Below are positions 36,766-46,722 of a stretch of 64,000 nucleotides of DNA, one piece after another. Made by a program: the position numbers and the translations under genes. Under the pieces are notes generated by a model. That model saw only the letters and a list, made by a program, of their open reading frames with translations. It did no database searches and was not told where the DNA came from. The DNA lies in NCBI GenBank assembly GCA_944321125.1, contig CALUKD010000003.1, positions 124,001 to 188,000 of the forward strand, in the 5' to 3' direction. The DNA comes from Candidatus Butyricimonas faecavium. Its GTDB lineage: Bacteria > Bacteroidota > Bacteroidia > Bacteroidales > Marinifilaceae. Numbering within the stretch: the first letter of the stretch is position 1; the number at the start of each line of letters is the position of its first letter.

Positions 36766-37932
36766 ATGGAAAATTTAGAAAAAGGCATAGAAATTTCTCG
36801 TTTGATAGTGAAAGACTTACAGGGATGTATTTCTTCAGAGGAAAAAACTATGTTAAACGAATGGTTGGAAGAAAGTTCTGAAAATAGAGAAATATATCAT
36901 CGTGTGCAGGGACGGGTGAATCGGGAGGAACGGCAGAGGATCATTCGAAAACTAAATAAACGTGTGGCTTGGGAACGGGTAAATAAGAATACGAAAAAGT
37001 ATAGGAATCCTGTTCTGAGGCGGTGTATGAAGTATGCGGCTATTGTATTGCCTTTATTTGTGGTTGGAGTTGGTTTTTATTTGACTAGGGATAAAGAAGG
37101 AAGTCATCCGGTTGCAAAGGTGGTAAAAATTAATCCGGGGGTAACAAAAGCGGAATTGGTACTAGCGGATGGACATAAGGTAGTTTTGGGTACGGAAACC
37201 ATAGACTCGTTAGTAAGCGAAGGGGGTGTGAATATTGTGAAAGATGGGAATGGTGTATCTTATTTGGGGAATAAAGAGGAAAACGATTTGGTCTATAATA
37301 TCATGCGGGTACCTCGGGGTGGTGAATTTAAAGTGAGATTACAGGATGGGACATTAGTCTATATGAATTCGGAAACCGAGTTAAAATATCCAGTACACTT
37401 TGTCGGAAAAGAGAGACGGGTGTATTTGTCAGGAGAAGCCTATTTTGAGGTACAGCGAGATACGGCAAAGCCTTTTATCGTGGAAATGAACGGGAATGAA
37501 GTTCGGGTGTTGGGAACCGAATTTAATGTTCGTTCTTATAAGGACGAAAAATGTCAATTTACTACACTGGTAACAGGAAAGGTGTTATTGACAACTCATG
37601 ATCATAAGTGCGTGGAATTATTACCGAATGAGCAGGGAATTGTTGATTTACAGGGGGTGTTAAGAAAAGAGCAAGTGGATGTTACTCTTTACACGGCTTG
37701 GAAAGATGGCAATTTTGTGTTTCGTAAACAACGTTTGGAGAATATTATGGAAATAGTTGAAAGATGGTATGATTTGAAAGTGATTTTTGAAGACGAGGGG
37801 AGTAAACAGGTTAGTTTTTCCGGTAATGTGGAGCGTTATGATGATTTTAGTAAGTTGGCTGAAATGCTGGAGGCTACCGGGAGCGTGAAGTTTAGAATAA
37901 GGAATAATGAAGTTTATATAACTAAAAAATAA
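36766..37932 (+). CDS. FecR-type anti-sigma factor, uptake locus 2
   Basis: I choose ATG 36766 (MENLEKGIEISRLIVKDL; 388 aa) over the upstream ATG at 36715 because it gives the same length as the 387-aa homologue of locus 1. Domains: N-terminal sigma-binding part (ISSEEKTMLNEWLEESSENR), membrane helix at ~87-108 (YAAIVLPLFVVGVGFYLT), FecR domain (RVPRGGEFKVRLQDGTLVYM, VYLSGEAYFEV), C-terminal DUF4974 (VFRKQRLENIMEIVERWYDL). It should control the sigma factor at 31701. Confidence 0.94.
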   Translation: MENLEKGIEISRLIVKDLQGCISSEEKTMLNEWLEESSENREIYHRVQGRVNREERQRIIRKLNKRVAWERVNKNTKKYRNPVLRRCMKYAAIVLPLFVVGVGFYLTRDKEGSHPVAKVVKINPGVTKAELVLADGHKVVLGTETIDSLVSEGGVNIVKDGNGVSYLGNKEENDLVYNIMRVPRGGEFKVRLQDGTLVYMNSETELKYPVHFVGKERRVYLSGEAYFEVQRDTAKPFIVEMNGNEVRVLGTEFNVRSYKDEKCQFTTLVTGKVLLTTHDHKCVELLPNEQGIVDLQGVLRKEQVDVTLYTAWKDGNFVFRKQRLENIMEIVERWYDLKVIFEDEGSKQVSFSGNVERYDDFSKLAEMLEATGSVKFRIRNNEVYITKK

Positions 37933-37935
37933 AAA

Positions 37936-37964
37936 GATGGAATACTTGCACTATTCCACCTTTT
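37936..37964 (+). terminator. Terminator-like hairpin between fecR 2 and susC 2
   Basis: TGGAATA (37938-37944) pairs with TATTCCA (37952-37958), followed by CCTTTT. A further CCAG/CTGG stem follows at 37968-37980. It may attenuate transcription into susC 2. Confidence 0.55.
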
Positions 37965-38006
37965 GTACCAGTGTGACTGGCATTGTTTTACTTAAAATAC
38001 AAATGT

Positions 38007-41000
38007 ATGAAAAAAAAGCGAATTGTACATCTTCTCCTAAAAAGAAGATTATTAAAAACATGGTTGATTATGGGGTTTATCGTACTGTTTATGTGCGTGT
38101 CTGCGATGCAGTTGTCGGCTGCCGTGTACAGCCAAGAAGTAAAAGTGACGCTGTCTGTGAAAGGTGCTTCGTTTGAAAGTGTAATCCGATTGTTAGAACA
38201 AAGTACGGAATATACTTTTCTTTATGAAGATCGGCATATTGCCGGGATAGGAGGATTGGACTTGAATTTCCATGATACCGATATTAAGGTAGTGTTGGAT
38301 AAATGTCTTCAAGGTACAAATCTGAGTTATCAGTTGATGAATAACCGTACGATTGTAATACGGCAAAATATAGCTCAAGATACTGTTAAACAAAAGGCTC
38401 CTCAAAAAATGTCAGTTACCGGTATCGTGAAAGATGTGAAAGGAGGGGCTTTACCCGGGGTAACGATTCGGATAAAAAACACACAGTTGGGATTCGTAAC
38501 GGATATTGACGGAAAATTTAAGTTTGATTTTCCGAGACAGGATACCGTGGTTTTAATTTTTTCCTTCGTGGGTTACAAGACTCAAGAATTTCAGGTGAAA
38601 AATGATAAACCGATCACGATTATTCTGAAAGAGGATGTGACTGAAATGGAGGAAGTGGTTGTTACGGGTATTTTTACGAAAGCGAAAGAAAGTTATACGG
38701 GAGCTGTAACCACGATTACAGCAAAGGATTTGCAACGAGTAGGAAATCGTAACTTGGTATCTTCTATCCGAAATATTGATCCAAGTTTTAATATTGCAGA
38801 TAATATTGATATTGGTTCGGATCCGAATAAATTGCCTGATATTACCGTGCGAGGTTCTTCCAGCTTGGATGTTGGAGTAAGAGATTTGCAGGAAGACTCT
38901 AGAAGTACACAGTCTGCGAATCAACCTTTATTTATTATGGATGGGTTTGAAATTACGTTGGAACGAATGATGGATCTGGATGAGAATCAAGTAGAGAGTA
39001 TTACTCTGTTGAAGGATGCGAGTGCTACGGCCATGTATGGAACCCGTGGAGCTAATGGCGTTGTGGTTATTGTAACCAAAAAGCCGGAGCCGGGGTGTAT
39101 CCGGGTGACGTACAAGGGTAGTTTGAATATCGAGGCTCCTGATTTAACATCTTATGATTTGCTGAATGCTAGAGAGAAGTTGGAGTACGAGTGGGCAGCA
39201 GGATTGTATGAAAATACGAATGCCAATCAAACACAAGAGATGTGGGATTTGTATAATCAACGTAAGATAGATGCGGAACGGGGAGTAAATACCTATTGGT
39301 TGAAATATCCGGTAAGAACGGGTGTCGGCCATAAACATAGTTTGCGTTTTGAAGGAGGAGATGAGGTTTATCGTTATTCTGTTGGTTTATCATATAATGA
39401 TATTGCTGGGGCGATGAAAGGTTCTAATCGGAGAACGTTTAATGGAAATGTTTTTCTTTCGTATAATTATAAAAACCTGACATTCCAAAATGATTTGCAG
39501 GTTTCTTCCAACCGGTCTTATAACTCTCCTTATGGAACTTTTAATGATTTTGCAAAAATTAATTCTTATTGGACACCTTACGATGAAGAGGGTAATATTA
39601 TTAAAGTATTGGAAGATTATTATTATTTGAGTATTTTATCTACAAATTTTGTGTACAATCCGCTTTATAATGCCCAATTACCAAGTAAGAATGAAAGTCG
39701 GTATACACAGATAACGAACAATTTTGCTATCGAATGGCATATTCTGCCGGAATTGTTTGTTCGCGGGCGTTTAAGCATTACTTCTAAAGATGATCGTTCG
39801 GATGTCTATAAATCAGCAAAGCATACTGATTTTGATGAATATTCGGAAGATGATTATGATCGTAAAGGGACTTATTCTTATGGAACAGGTGAAGCATTTA
39901 ATTATGAGGCAGATTTCACGTTGAATTATTCTAAAAATTTTGCAGATAAACATCAATTGTATGTAGGGTTGGGATATAATTTTGCTCAAGAGAGGAACGA
40001 GTTTTTCACTATTTTGGCAGAGGGAATTTCCAATATTAATATGGATTTCTTAGGAATGGCGAGTAAATACGAGAAAGATGGGCATCCGGGAAGTACGGAG
40101 AATTTTTCTCGGCGTATGGGAGGAATTGCCAACGTAAACTATACTTATGATCGACGGTATTTTATAGATGTTTCTGCTAAAATGGAAGGATCATCGAAAT
40201 TTGGAAGTGATAGTCGTTATGCCCCGTTCTGGTCGGTTGGTATCGGGTGGAATTTACACCATGAAGTGTTTATGGCCGGTAAACAATTATTGAACGTGGC
40301 CCGATTGAAACTTTCTTACGGAACTTCAGGTTCTCAATCTTTTAATTCTTATCAGGCGATGACGACATTTAAAGATTACGGAGGTGCAAGTTATCAAGGT
40401 TGGTATGGGGTTTATTTGATGGCTATGGGAAATAGCGATTTGGGGTGGCAAAAGACTAAACAATTGAATATTGGGACCGAATTGGAGTTTTTTAACGGTC
40501 GAATTCGTCTTAATGCAGATTATTATAATAAGATAACGGACGATCTGTTATCTGATATCACGTTACCTTCTTCAAGCGGTTTTGGAAGTTACAAAGCTAA
40601 TGTGGGGCAGGTGGCAAATACCGGAGTAGAATTGGGATTGAATGTTTATGTCCTTCGGGATACGAAACGAGACATGATGTGGTCGATCGGAGGAACTTTG
40701 GCTCATAACAAAAATGAGATAAAAAAAATATCGAATTCGTTGGAATTTCTAAATGAACAAATGAACTCGGAAGATGGAGGTAATCCTAGTTTTATGTACG
40801 AAGAAGGTCAATCAATGAACACAATATTTGCCGTGAAATCTAAAGGTATAGATCCGAGTAATGGTAAAGAGATATACATAAAGAAGGATGGAACGGAAAC
40901 ATATACCTGGGATGCAAAAGACAAGGTGCCGTGTGGGATTAATGAACCGAAGATTTGGGGTAATTTAAATACGATGTTTCGTTATAAAGGAATTACGTTA

Positions 41001-41396
41001 AATGCAATTTTCGGATATCGGTATGGAGGACAAATGTATAATTACACGTTGGTTAGCAAAGTGGAAAACATTAAACCTTTTGATAATGCTGATAAACGGG
41101 TATTATATGACCGTTGGAAGAATCCGGGTGATAATGCATTCTTTAAAGGGGTGAGGGATTTTACGACCACGAATGCGACAAGTCGTTTCGTGATGGATGA
41201 AAATACGTTGGAATGCCGTTCTATCTCGTTAGGATACGATTGGAACGCTAAATGGTTGAGTCAAGTCGGAATTTCCTATTTAACGATAACCGGGTATATG
41301 GAAGATGTATTCCGGATATCATCTATAAAACAGGAGAGAGGTTTATCATATCCGTTCTCTCGTAAATTTTCAGTGTCTTTATCCGTTAGATTTTAA
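38007..41396 (+). CDS. SusC/RagA TonB-dependent transporter with STN domain, locus 2
   Basis: 1129 aa from the ATG at 38007 (MKKKRIVHLLLKRRLLKTWL); an in-frame ATG at 37983 would put eight extra residues before the basic signal peptide. Order: signal peptide (to ~45), STN domain (VTLSVKGASFESVIRLLEQS), carboxypeptidase-regulatory-like domain (VTGIVKDVKGGALPGVTIRI), plug with KDASATAMYGTRGANGVVVI, barrel ending in SLSVRF. Similar in every domain to the locus 1 transporter, and susD 2 follows after 6 bases. Confidence 0.96.
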   Translation: MKKKRIVHLLLKRRLLKTWLIMGFIVLFMCVSAMQLSAAVYSQEVKVTLSVKGASFESVIRLLEQSTEYTFLYEDRHIAGIGGLDLNFHDTDIKVVLDKCLQGTNLSYQLMNNRTIVIRQNIAQDTVKQKAPQKMSVTGIVKDVKGGALPGVTIRIKNTQLGFVTDIDGKFKFDFPRQDTVVLIFSFVGYKTQEFQVKNDKPITIILKEDVTEMEEVVVTGIFTKAKESYTGAVTTITAKDLQRVGNRNLVSSIRNIDPSFNIADNIDIGSDPNKLPDITVRGSSSLDVGVRDLQEDSRSTQSANQPLFIMDGFEITLERMMDLDENQVESITLLKDASATAMYGTRGANGVVVIVTKKPEPGCIRVTYKGSLNIEAPDLTSYDLLNAREKLEYEWAAGLYENTNANQTQEMWDLYNQRKIDAERGVNTYWLKYPVRTGVGHKHSLRFEGGDEVYRYSVGLSYNDIAGAMKGSNRRTFNGNVFLSYNYKNLTFQNDLQVSSNRSYNSPYGTFNDFAKINSYWTPYDEEGNIIKVLEDYYYLSILSTNFVYNPLYNAQLPSKNESRYTQITNNFAIEWHILPELFVRGRLSITSKDDRSDVYKSAKHTDFDEYSEDDYDRKGTYSYGTGEAFNYEADFTLNYSKNFADKHQLYVGLGYNFAQERNEFFTILAEGISNINMDFLGMASKYEKDGHPGSTENFSRRMGGIANVNYTYDRRYFIDVSAKMEGSSKFGSDSRYAPFWSVGIGWNLHHEVFMAGKQLLNVARLKLSYGTSGSQSFNSYQAMTTFKDYGGASYQGWYGVYLMAMGNSDLGWQKTKQLNIGTELEFFNGRIRLNADYYNKITDDLLSDITLPSSSGFGSYKANVGQVANTGVELGLNVYVLRDTKRDMMWSIGGTLAHNKNEIKKISNSLEFLNEQMNSEDGGNPSFMYEEGQSMNTIFAVKSKGIDPSNGKEIYIKKDGTETYTWDAKDKVPCGINEPKIWGNLNTMFRYKGITLNAIFGYRYGGQMYNYTLVSKVENIKPFDNADKRVLYDRWKNPGDNAFFKGVRDFTTTNATSRFVMDENTLECRSISLGYDWNAKWLSQVGISYLTITGYMEDVFRISSIKQERGLSYPFSRKFSVSLSVRF

Positions 41397-41402
41397 AAGA
41401 AT

Positions 41403-42899
41403 ATGATTATGAAAGGTATGATAAAAGGAAGATATATCTGTATCCTGTTGTTATTGTTGACCCTTGGAACGGGATGTAACGATTGGTTGGACGTACGTCC
41501 TCGTAATGAGATGAAAGAAGATGATATGTATGCTAATGAAGAGGGTTTTAAAAGTGCCTTGACAGGAGCGTATATTCAGTTGGCAGCGACCGAACTCTAT
41601 GGTCGGGACGCTTCGATGTACCTTCCTGAAATGTTGGCACAACATTGGACAATTTCTACTGATAAAACATCGTTGATTTATAATATTTGTGCTTTTGATT
41701 ATACGCATGAAACGTCCGAGAATGCTATAGAAAGTCTTTGGAAAAAATATTATCAATGTATTGTACATTTAAATAATGTATTAGGTAATCTAGAGACTAC
41801 GGGAGTAACTTTTACCAATGGAAATGAAGCTTTGATAAAGGGGGAGGCATTAGGATTACGAGGATTTCTTCATTTGGAACTTTTGCGTTTGTTCGGTCCT
41901 GTGCCCGGGGAAGCTACGGCTAGTTCTCCGGCAATTCCTTACCAAGAAGAGATGACAAAAGACCCGGAAAAACTACATACAATTACTTACAAAGAGGTAT
42001 GCGAGAAGATTATCCGGGATTTGAGTGCGGCAGAAGAGCTTTTGTGTGAAGATCCGATTTTGGTGGGTTCAAATAGACAGTTGAACCAGCCAGCATATGA
42101 TTGGGAGGGAAAACCTCAAGACGAATGGCAATTTTATCGACAAGTCCGTTTTAATTACTATGCGGTAAAAGGAGCTAAGGCCCGTTATTATCATTGGATT
42201 GGGGATAAAGAAAATGCGATAAAATATGCGAAAGAAGTGATTAATGCTAAGAATGAGGATGGAACATCAAAATTTGAGCTTGCAACTGAAGCAACATATA
42301 GTTTGTCCGGTGCCGGGTCAAATTTGGTAATGAAATGTGAGCATCTTTTTGGCGTACATAATTCGCAACATCAATCTATTGTGCAACCTTTGTTTAAGGA
42401 TGAAGGTGCAAGCCTGAAACAAACAGTAGCCTATATTAATACTGCTTATGAGAATACAATACATCCAGATGATATAAGAAATAAGGCAAATCGGTATTGG
42501 GAGGAAAAAACATATCAGAATTCCACGAAGGTGAACCATTTTAGAAAGTATACCGGAAGTGATACTTATGATGCTTTGAATATCGTGCCGTTACTTCGTT
42601 TAGCTGAAATGTATTTGATTCTAGTGGAGGATTCTCCTTTATCTGAAGCTAATGAATATTTTAAAACTTATCGGGTCTCTAGAAATATGGATATTTCTAT
42701 TGATAATTCATTGGTAACGGAGCAGGATGTATTAAACCGGATGGAGAAAGAGTATCGGAAAGAATTTTTTGGAGAGGGACAAATGTGGTTTTTTTATAAG
42801 AAACATAATTTCACCAATTTTACTTGGCCTAAAAATAAAACGATTCCGAATGGGGTTTATGTTCTTCCGATTCCTAAAAGTCAAAGCGTGTTTGATTAA
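41403..42899 (+). CDS. SusD/RagB surface substrate-binding lipoprotein, locus 2
   Basis: 498 aa with lipobox LGTGCNDWLDVRPRNE (Cys25). The core helices include KGEALGLRGFLHLELLRLFG (~146-165) and the C-terminal PLLRLAEMYLILVED. Start could also be the ATG at 41409 or 41418. The CNDWLDVRP opening parallels CSDWFDVSP of SusD 1. Confidence 0.95.
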   Translation: MIMKGMIKGRYICILLLLLTLGTGCNDWLDVRPRNEMKEDDMYANEEGFKSALTGAYIQLAATELYGRDASMYLPEMLAQHWTISTDKTSLIYNICAFDYTHETSENAIESLWKKYYQCIVHLNNVLGNLETTGVTFTNGNEALIKGEALGLRGFLHLELLRLFGPVPGEATASSPAIPYQEEMTKDPEKLHTITYKEVCEKIIRDLSAAEELLCEDPILVGSNRQLNQPAYDWEGKPQDEWQFYRQVRFNYYAVKGAKARYYHWIGDKENAIKYAKEVINAKNEDGTSKFELATEATYSLSGAGSNLVMKCEHLFGVHNSQHQSIVQPLFKDEGASLKQTVAYINTAYENTIHPDDIRNKANRYWEEKTYQNSTKVNHFRKYTGSDTYDALNIVPLLRLAEMYLILVEDSPLSEANEYFKTYRVSRNMDISIDNSLVTEQDVLNRMEKEYRKEFFGEGQMWFFYKKHNFTNFTWPKNKTIPNGVYVLPIPKSQSVFD

Positions 42900-42913
42900 T
42901 AAAACGAGAGATT

Positions 42914-43657
42914 ATGAAAATAAAAATTATAAGTGTAATATTTTTACTGGTTGTAATCACAATCGGTTGTGAAGAGAATTCTGCATTGGAATATGAAAAT
43001 GAACCGGCATTGTATTTTGAAAATACGACATATGGTCAGAGGGATAGTGTGAATCATACTTTTTTCATTCAACCAGATGAGCAAATGCGAGATACGGTTT
43101 TTGTAGAAATTCTTACAATGGGATATCCGGCAGATGTAGATCGTTCTTTCGTATTGGAACAGGTAAATGTCGGGCAACCAGGGGCGGCTGTGGCGGGTAA
43201 GCATTTTGTGGCTTTTGACGATCCGGAAATGGTTTCTCATTTAGTAATACCTAAAGGGAGTGTACGTAAAAGTTTTCCTTTGATCGTTTTGCGTGATCCC
43301 TCTTTAGAACTAGAAGAAGTTCGAATAGAATTGGAAATAGGAGAAAATGAATATTTTAAGCCGGGGATAGATGTTTGGACGAATTTTGTCGTAAAGACAA
43401 CAGCGATGGCGGTAAAACCAACGACATGGGATACCTATTGGAAGTATTATTTTGGACCAACATGGGGATCCGTAAAAATGAAGTTCATTGTTGATAACAC
43501 TGGATTTACAGATTTTGAAGGGGGATCTTTGAATACTGATTATGCTTATTATTTAAGTTCTAAGGTAAAACAGAAATTGTTGGAATATAATGCAAATCCT
43601 AATAATCCTGATCGTCCATTAAAAGAAGCCGACGGGACAATCGTAACTTTCGAATGA
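42914..43657 (+). CDS. DUF4843 lipoprotein, locus 2
   Basis: 247 aa with lipobox VVITIGCEEN (Cys19). The mature start YENEPALYFENTTYGQRDS, followed by VNHTF, parallels the locus 1 homologue (YLSEYNNEVDSVYHSF). Its stop overlaps the next start by 4 bases (ATGA), so translation is probably coupled. Confidence 0.8.
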   Translation: MKIKIISVIFLLVVITIGCEENSALEYENEPALYFENTTYGQRDSVNHTFFIQPDEQMRDTVFVEILTMGYPADVDRSFVLEQVNVGQPGAAVAGKHFVAFDDPEMVSHLVIPKGSVRKSFPLIVLRDPSLELEEVRIELEIGENEYFKPGIDVWTNFVVKTTAMAVKPTTWDTYWKYYFGPTWGSVKMKFIVDNTGFTDFEGGSLNTDYAYYLSSKVKQKLLEYNANPNNPDRPLKEADGTIVTFE

Positions 43658-45186
43658 TTAAAATGGAATTATTTATGAAGCTGAAAAATATATTGATAGG
43701 TTTGGGATTGTTTATGTTGTTCCATGTAACGCAATCCTGTATTGATGATCGGGGAAATTATGATTACATGGATAAAGAAGTTTTACTTCCTGTAACAATT
43801 TCCGGTTTTGAGGATACAACCGTTGTTATTCGTTCTATTTTGAATATAGATCCTGTGTTGAATAATATGGATGATGAGTCACGTTATACTCATTTATGGT
43901 ATGCGGCCCCCTCTGTAACTGCGGGATTTGCACCTAAACGAGATACACTTTCTCGTGAAAAAAAATTATCATTCGAAGTGACGTATGAGTCTGGGACATA
44001 CAATTTGGTGTACGAGTTGCGTGATCCGAAATTAGATATTTATGTGCGTAAACAAGTATTGATGACTGTCCAATCGGATATCGCTTCCGGGTGGTATATA
44101 ATGAAAGAGGAAAATGGGGAAACAGATATAGATTATATAGCTGAAGATGGTAAAAAAATAGAGAATTTGATTGCCGCTTCGGGACAACAACGGTTAAAGG
44201 GAAAGCCTGTAAAAATGGCATACCAACCTTCTCGTTATACGCCTGTCATTGAAAATCCGGATGGAACGACAACTCGATTGACAAATAAGAAAGCATTCCA
44301 TGTTTTCAGCGATCAAGATATAAAGATTTTTAATGCGGACAATATGGATTTGTTTTATAGTTATGAAGATTATTTCTATGAAGTCCCAGAAAAATGCGAA
44401 CCGCAAAATTGTGGGGTAATTAGTTCTGATTTTTATGCGATTAATGCCGGAAAAGTGTATTCGATTTATGGGATGAGTTCGAATAGTGGAATGTTAGGGT
44501 ATGCCAAACCAGGTATGTATGAGGTACATCCAGATATGGTGATGAGTTATTATGGTGTAATGGTGTTTGATAAAGTAACAAGTACGTTTTATAATACATC
44601 TTCCAGCGGTAGTTCCATGAATTTATTTTCAGAAGATTCAGATGGTGGAATTTCTTCCACAAATATGGATGTAGATATGATTCGAATGCTACTTCGAAAA
44701 GAGGGTAATCCTTCTACCGCTTTTGCGGTAATGAAAAACAAGAATAAAAATGAGCGTTACGTGTTTGATATATCTTATTCGATGTCGGCCTATCCTATTA
44801 CGGATATCGATACTATTCCAGCACATTGTGAAATGCCAGAAGCAAAGGTTATGGGAACTTCTTTATATGCCAGTTGTATTTATTATTCTAAAAAGGAAGT
44901 GGATGGTGATGTTTTAAAGGTCTATAAAAATGTTAAAGTAGATAATCGTGAAAGTGAATTAAAACGTTTCCCAGGAGAGGAAATTGCTTATATTGTAAAT
45001 GTGACGAGTCCTTATGGAGCTCCAGAGGATGAGACATTTAATCATTTGGTTGTTCTGACCAATAGTGATAGCGGATGGAAGTTGTATCGTTTTAACGTAA
45101 TTGGCCAAACTCCGGAGATAGAAACGGAACCAGTAGTGGTTTACTCAGGAACCGGAAAGGCTGGATATGTAATGTTTCGTAGTTAG
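43654..45186 (+). CDS. PKD-like family lipoprotein, locus 2
   Basis: 510 aa, starting in the overlap with the DUF4843 gene; the ATG at 43675 (MKLKNILIGLGLF) may be the true start of the signal peptide. Lipobox VTQSCIDDRGNYDY. PKD-like part: YTHLWYAAPSVTAGFAPKRD with TLSREKKLSFEV; the motif DTLSRE is shared with the locus 1 protein. The rest is beta-rich with repeated GKVYSIYGMSSNSG and FDKVTSTFYNTSS-type strands. Confidence 0.78.
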   Translation: MIKMELFMKLKNILIGLGLFMLFHVTQSCIDDRGNYDYMDKEVLLPVTISGFEDTTVVIRSILNIDPVLNNMDDESRYTHLWYAAPSVTAGFAPKRDTLSREKKLSFEVTYESGTYNLVYELRDPKLDIYVRKQVLMTVQSDIASGWYIMKEENGETDIDYIAEDGKKIENLIAASGQQRLKGKPVKMAYQPSRYTPVIENPDGTTTRLTNKKAFHVFSDQDIKIFNADNMDLFYSYEDYFYEVPEKCEPQNCGVISSDFYAINAGKVYSIYGMSSNSGMLGYAKPGMYEVHPDMVMSYYGVMVFDKVTSTFYNTSSSGSSMNLFSEDSDGGISSTNMDVDMIRMLLRKEGNPSTAFAVMKNKNKNERYVFDISYSMSAYPITDIDTIPAHCEMPEAKVMGTSLYASCIYYSKKEVDGDVLKVYKNVKVDNRESELKRFPGEEIAYIVNVTSPYGAPEDETFNHLVVLTNSDSGWKLYRFNVIGQTPEIETEPVVVYSGTGKAGYVMFRS

Positions 45187-45203
45187 AAAAATCAATAATA
45201 GGG

Positions 45204-45256
45204 TTTTCAATTGGCTTGAAAATAGGAGGATAATGGCAAATACTATTGTCCTCCTA
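45204..45256 (+). promoter_or_regulatory. Two adjacent hairpins before the tlpA-like gene
   Basis: TTTTCAA/TTGAAAA (45204-45222), then TAGGAGGATAAT (45223-45234) with ATTGTCCTCCTA (45245-45256), 12 bp with one G-U. No T tract follows, so mRNA processing or partial termination is more likely than full termination. Confidence 0.55.
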
Positions 45257-45291
45257 ATCCATAGTATGTATTAAAATTAATTTTCGGGAGT

Positions 45292-46650
45292 ATGAAAAAA
45301 TTCAGTTTGTTATTGTTATTAATCTGTGTGGGAATAAGTGTGTATGCAAAAAAATACACGGAAATAAAAGGTTTTGTGAAAGATGAACGATTGAAGGAGA
45401 TACATCTTTATAGCGTGGAAGATGGCTCGACTCATCTTTACGCTTCAACGGCGGTTGCGGAAGATGGTTCTTTTGGATTTTTGTTTTCTCCTTCAAAACC
45501 GGGTTTTTATACTTTGGGTAATGATCAGATGGATTTTGTGATTTACGTGAAGGGTAATGATAAAATTAATATTGATATTTTAGAGAATAAAGCCGTGTTG
45601 AACGGGAAGAATACGAAAGAAAATGTTGCTTTATATAAATGGGAGGATTTTGCCGCGAATATTCGTTTAAAAGCTGTTTATTTTATGAGGTCGAGAAGTA
45701 ACTATAAAGACTTTTTCCCGGAGTTTACGATTTTTGTATCTAAACTGGATTCGATTAAAAAAGAGATAAAAAGCGGTAATACGGAATTTGATATTTTATT
45801 AAAGAAAAAAATAGATTATGACGTAGATTATTATGCTGCTTATTTCTTGCAAACTCCTAGAACAGCTCATCCGAAACGGGAGGACTGGCCAGAGTTTTAT
45901 AATACGATTATTTCCGATAATAAATTTACAACGGATGAAGTTTTACAATTACCACAAGGTGCACGTATGCTTAGTATATATTCTACTTTTGGATGTCTAT
46001 CTTCTAATAAAAAATATTTAGGATTGGAAGACTATTATAATGCCTGTTTGAATTATTTGAAGAATGACCGATTGAAAGGAGAATATATCGTACGTAATAT
46101 TTTCCCTAAAATAAAATCTTATGACCAGTATCTGAGTATGTCTGATCGTTATGGGAAATATTTGGTGACACCCTCGCAGAAAGCTCGTGTTGAGGCAATC
46201 GGGACTGCGCTATATGATACGGCTCCGGGTAAAATGGCGGCAGATTTCACCTATCCGGATGTGAATGGTAAAGATGTGTCTCTGTCAGATTTTAAGGGGA
46301 AAGTCGTGTTGGTTGACGTGTGGGCTACCTGGTGTGGGCCATGTAGAGGTGAGATCCCTCATTTGAAGAAACTTGAAGAAGAAATGCACGGTACGGATGT
46401 CGTGTTTCTCGGGGTGTCTGTAGATGAAGCGAAAGATAAGCAGAAATGGTTGGATTTTATTAAAAAAGAAAAATTAGGAGGTATTCAGTTACATGCTTCC
46501 GGGTGGAGTAAGATCACGAAAGACTATAAAATAAAGGGGATTCCCCGGTTTATGGTTTTTGACAAGAAAGGGAATATCGTATCGGTGGATGCACCCCGGC
46601 CGTCATCGCCAGAGTTGAAGCAGATGTTGGAAGCGGAATTGAAAAAGTAA
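45292..46650 (+). CDS. TlpA-family disulfide reductase, locus 2
   Basis: 452 aa, exported (MKKFSLLLLLICVGISVYAK, cleaved near residue 19). The N-terminal ~100 residues are a DUF4369-like beta domain (EIKGFVKDERLKEIHLYSVE). After a helical middle comes the TlpA/AhpC-TSA domain from ~310 (GKMAADFTYPDVNGKDVSLS) with WATWCGPCRGEIPHLKKLEE, redox Cys348/Cys351, and the cis-Pro region KGIPRFMVFDKKG. A periplasmic thiol reductase, probably acting on disulfides of imported substrate. Confidence 0.93.
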   Translation: MKKFSLLLLLICVGISVYAKKYTEIKGFVKDERLKEIHLYSVEDGSTHLYASTAVAEDGSFGFLFSPSKPGFYTLGNDQMDFVIYVKGNDKINIDILENKAVLNGKNTKENVALYKWEDFAANIRLKAVYFMRSRSNYKDFFPEFTIFVSKLDSIKKEIKSGNTEFDILLKKKIDYDVDYYAAYFLQTPRTAHPKREDWPEFYNTIISDNKFTTDEVLQLPQGARMLSIYSTFGCLSSNKKYLGLEDYYNACLNYLKNDRLKGEYIVRNIFPKIKSYDQYLSMSDRYGKYLVTPSQKARVEAIGTALYDTAPGKMAADFTYPDVNGKDVSLSDFKGKVVLVDVWATWCGPCRGEIPHLKKLEEEMHGTDVVFLGVSVDEAKDKQKWLDFIKKEKLGGIQLHASGWSKITKDYKIKGIPRFMVFDKKGNIVSVDAPRPSSPELKQMLEAELKK

Positions 46651-46655
46651 GCGTG

Positions 46656-46694
46656 ATTCGGGGGATTTGTGAAGGAGAAGCAAATTCCCCGAAT
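46656..46694 (+). promoter_or_regulatory. Strong hairpin between the two tlpA-like genes
   Basis: ATTCGGGGGATTTG (46656-46669) pairs with CAAATTCCCCGAAT (46681-46694), with one G-U and an 11-base loop. There is no T run. Its position argues against starting the next gene at 46669. Confidence 0.65.
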
Positions 46695-46722
46695 TGTATT
46701 TATGAATTTAAATAGAGTCAAT

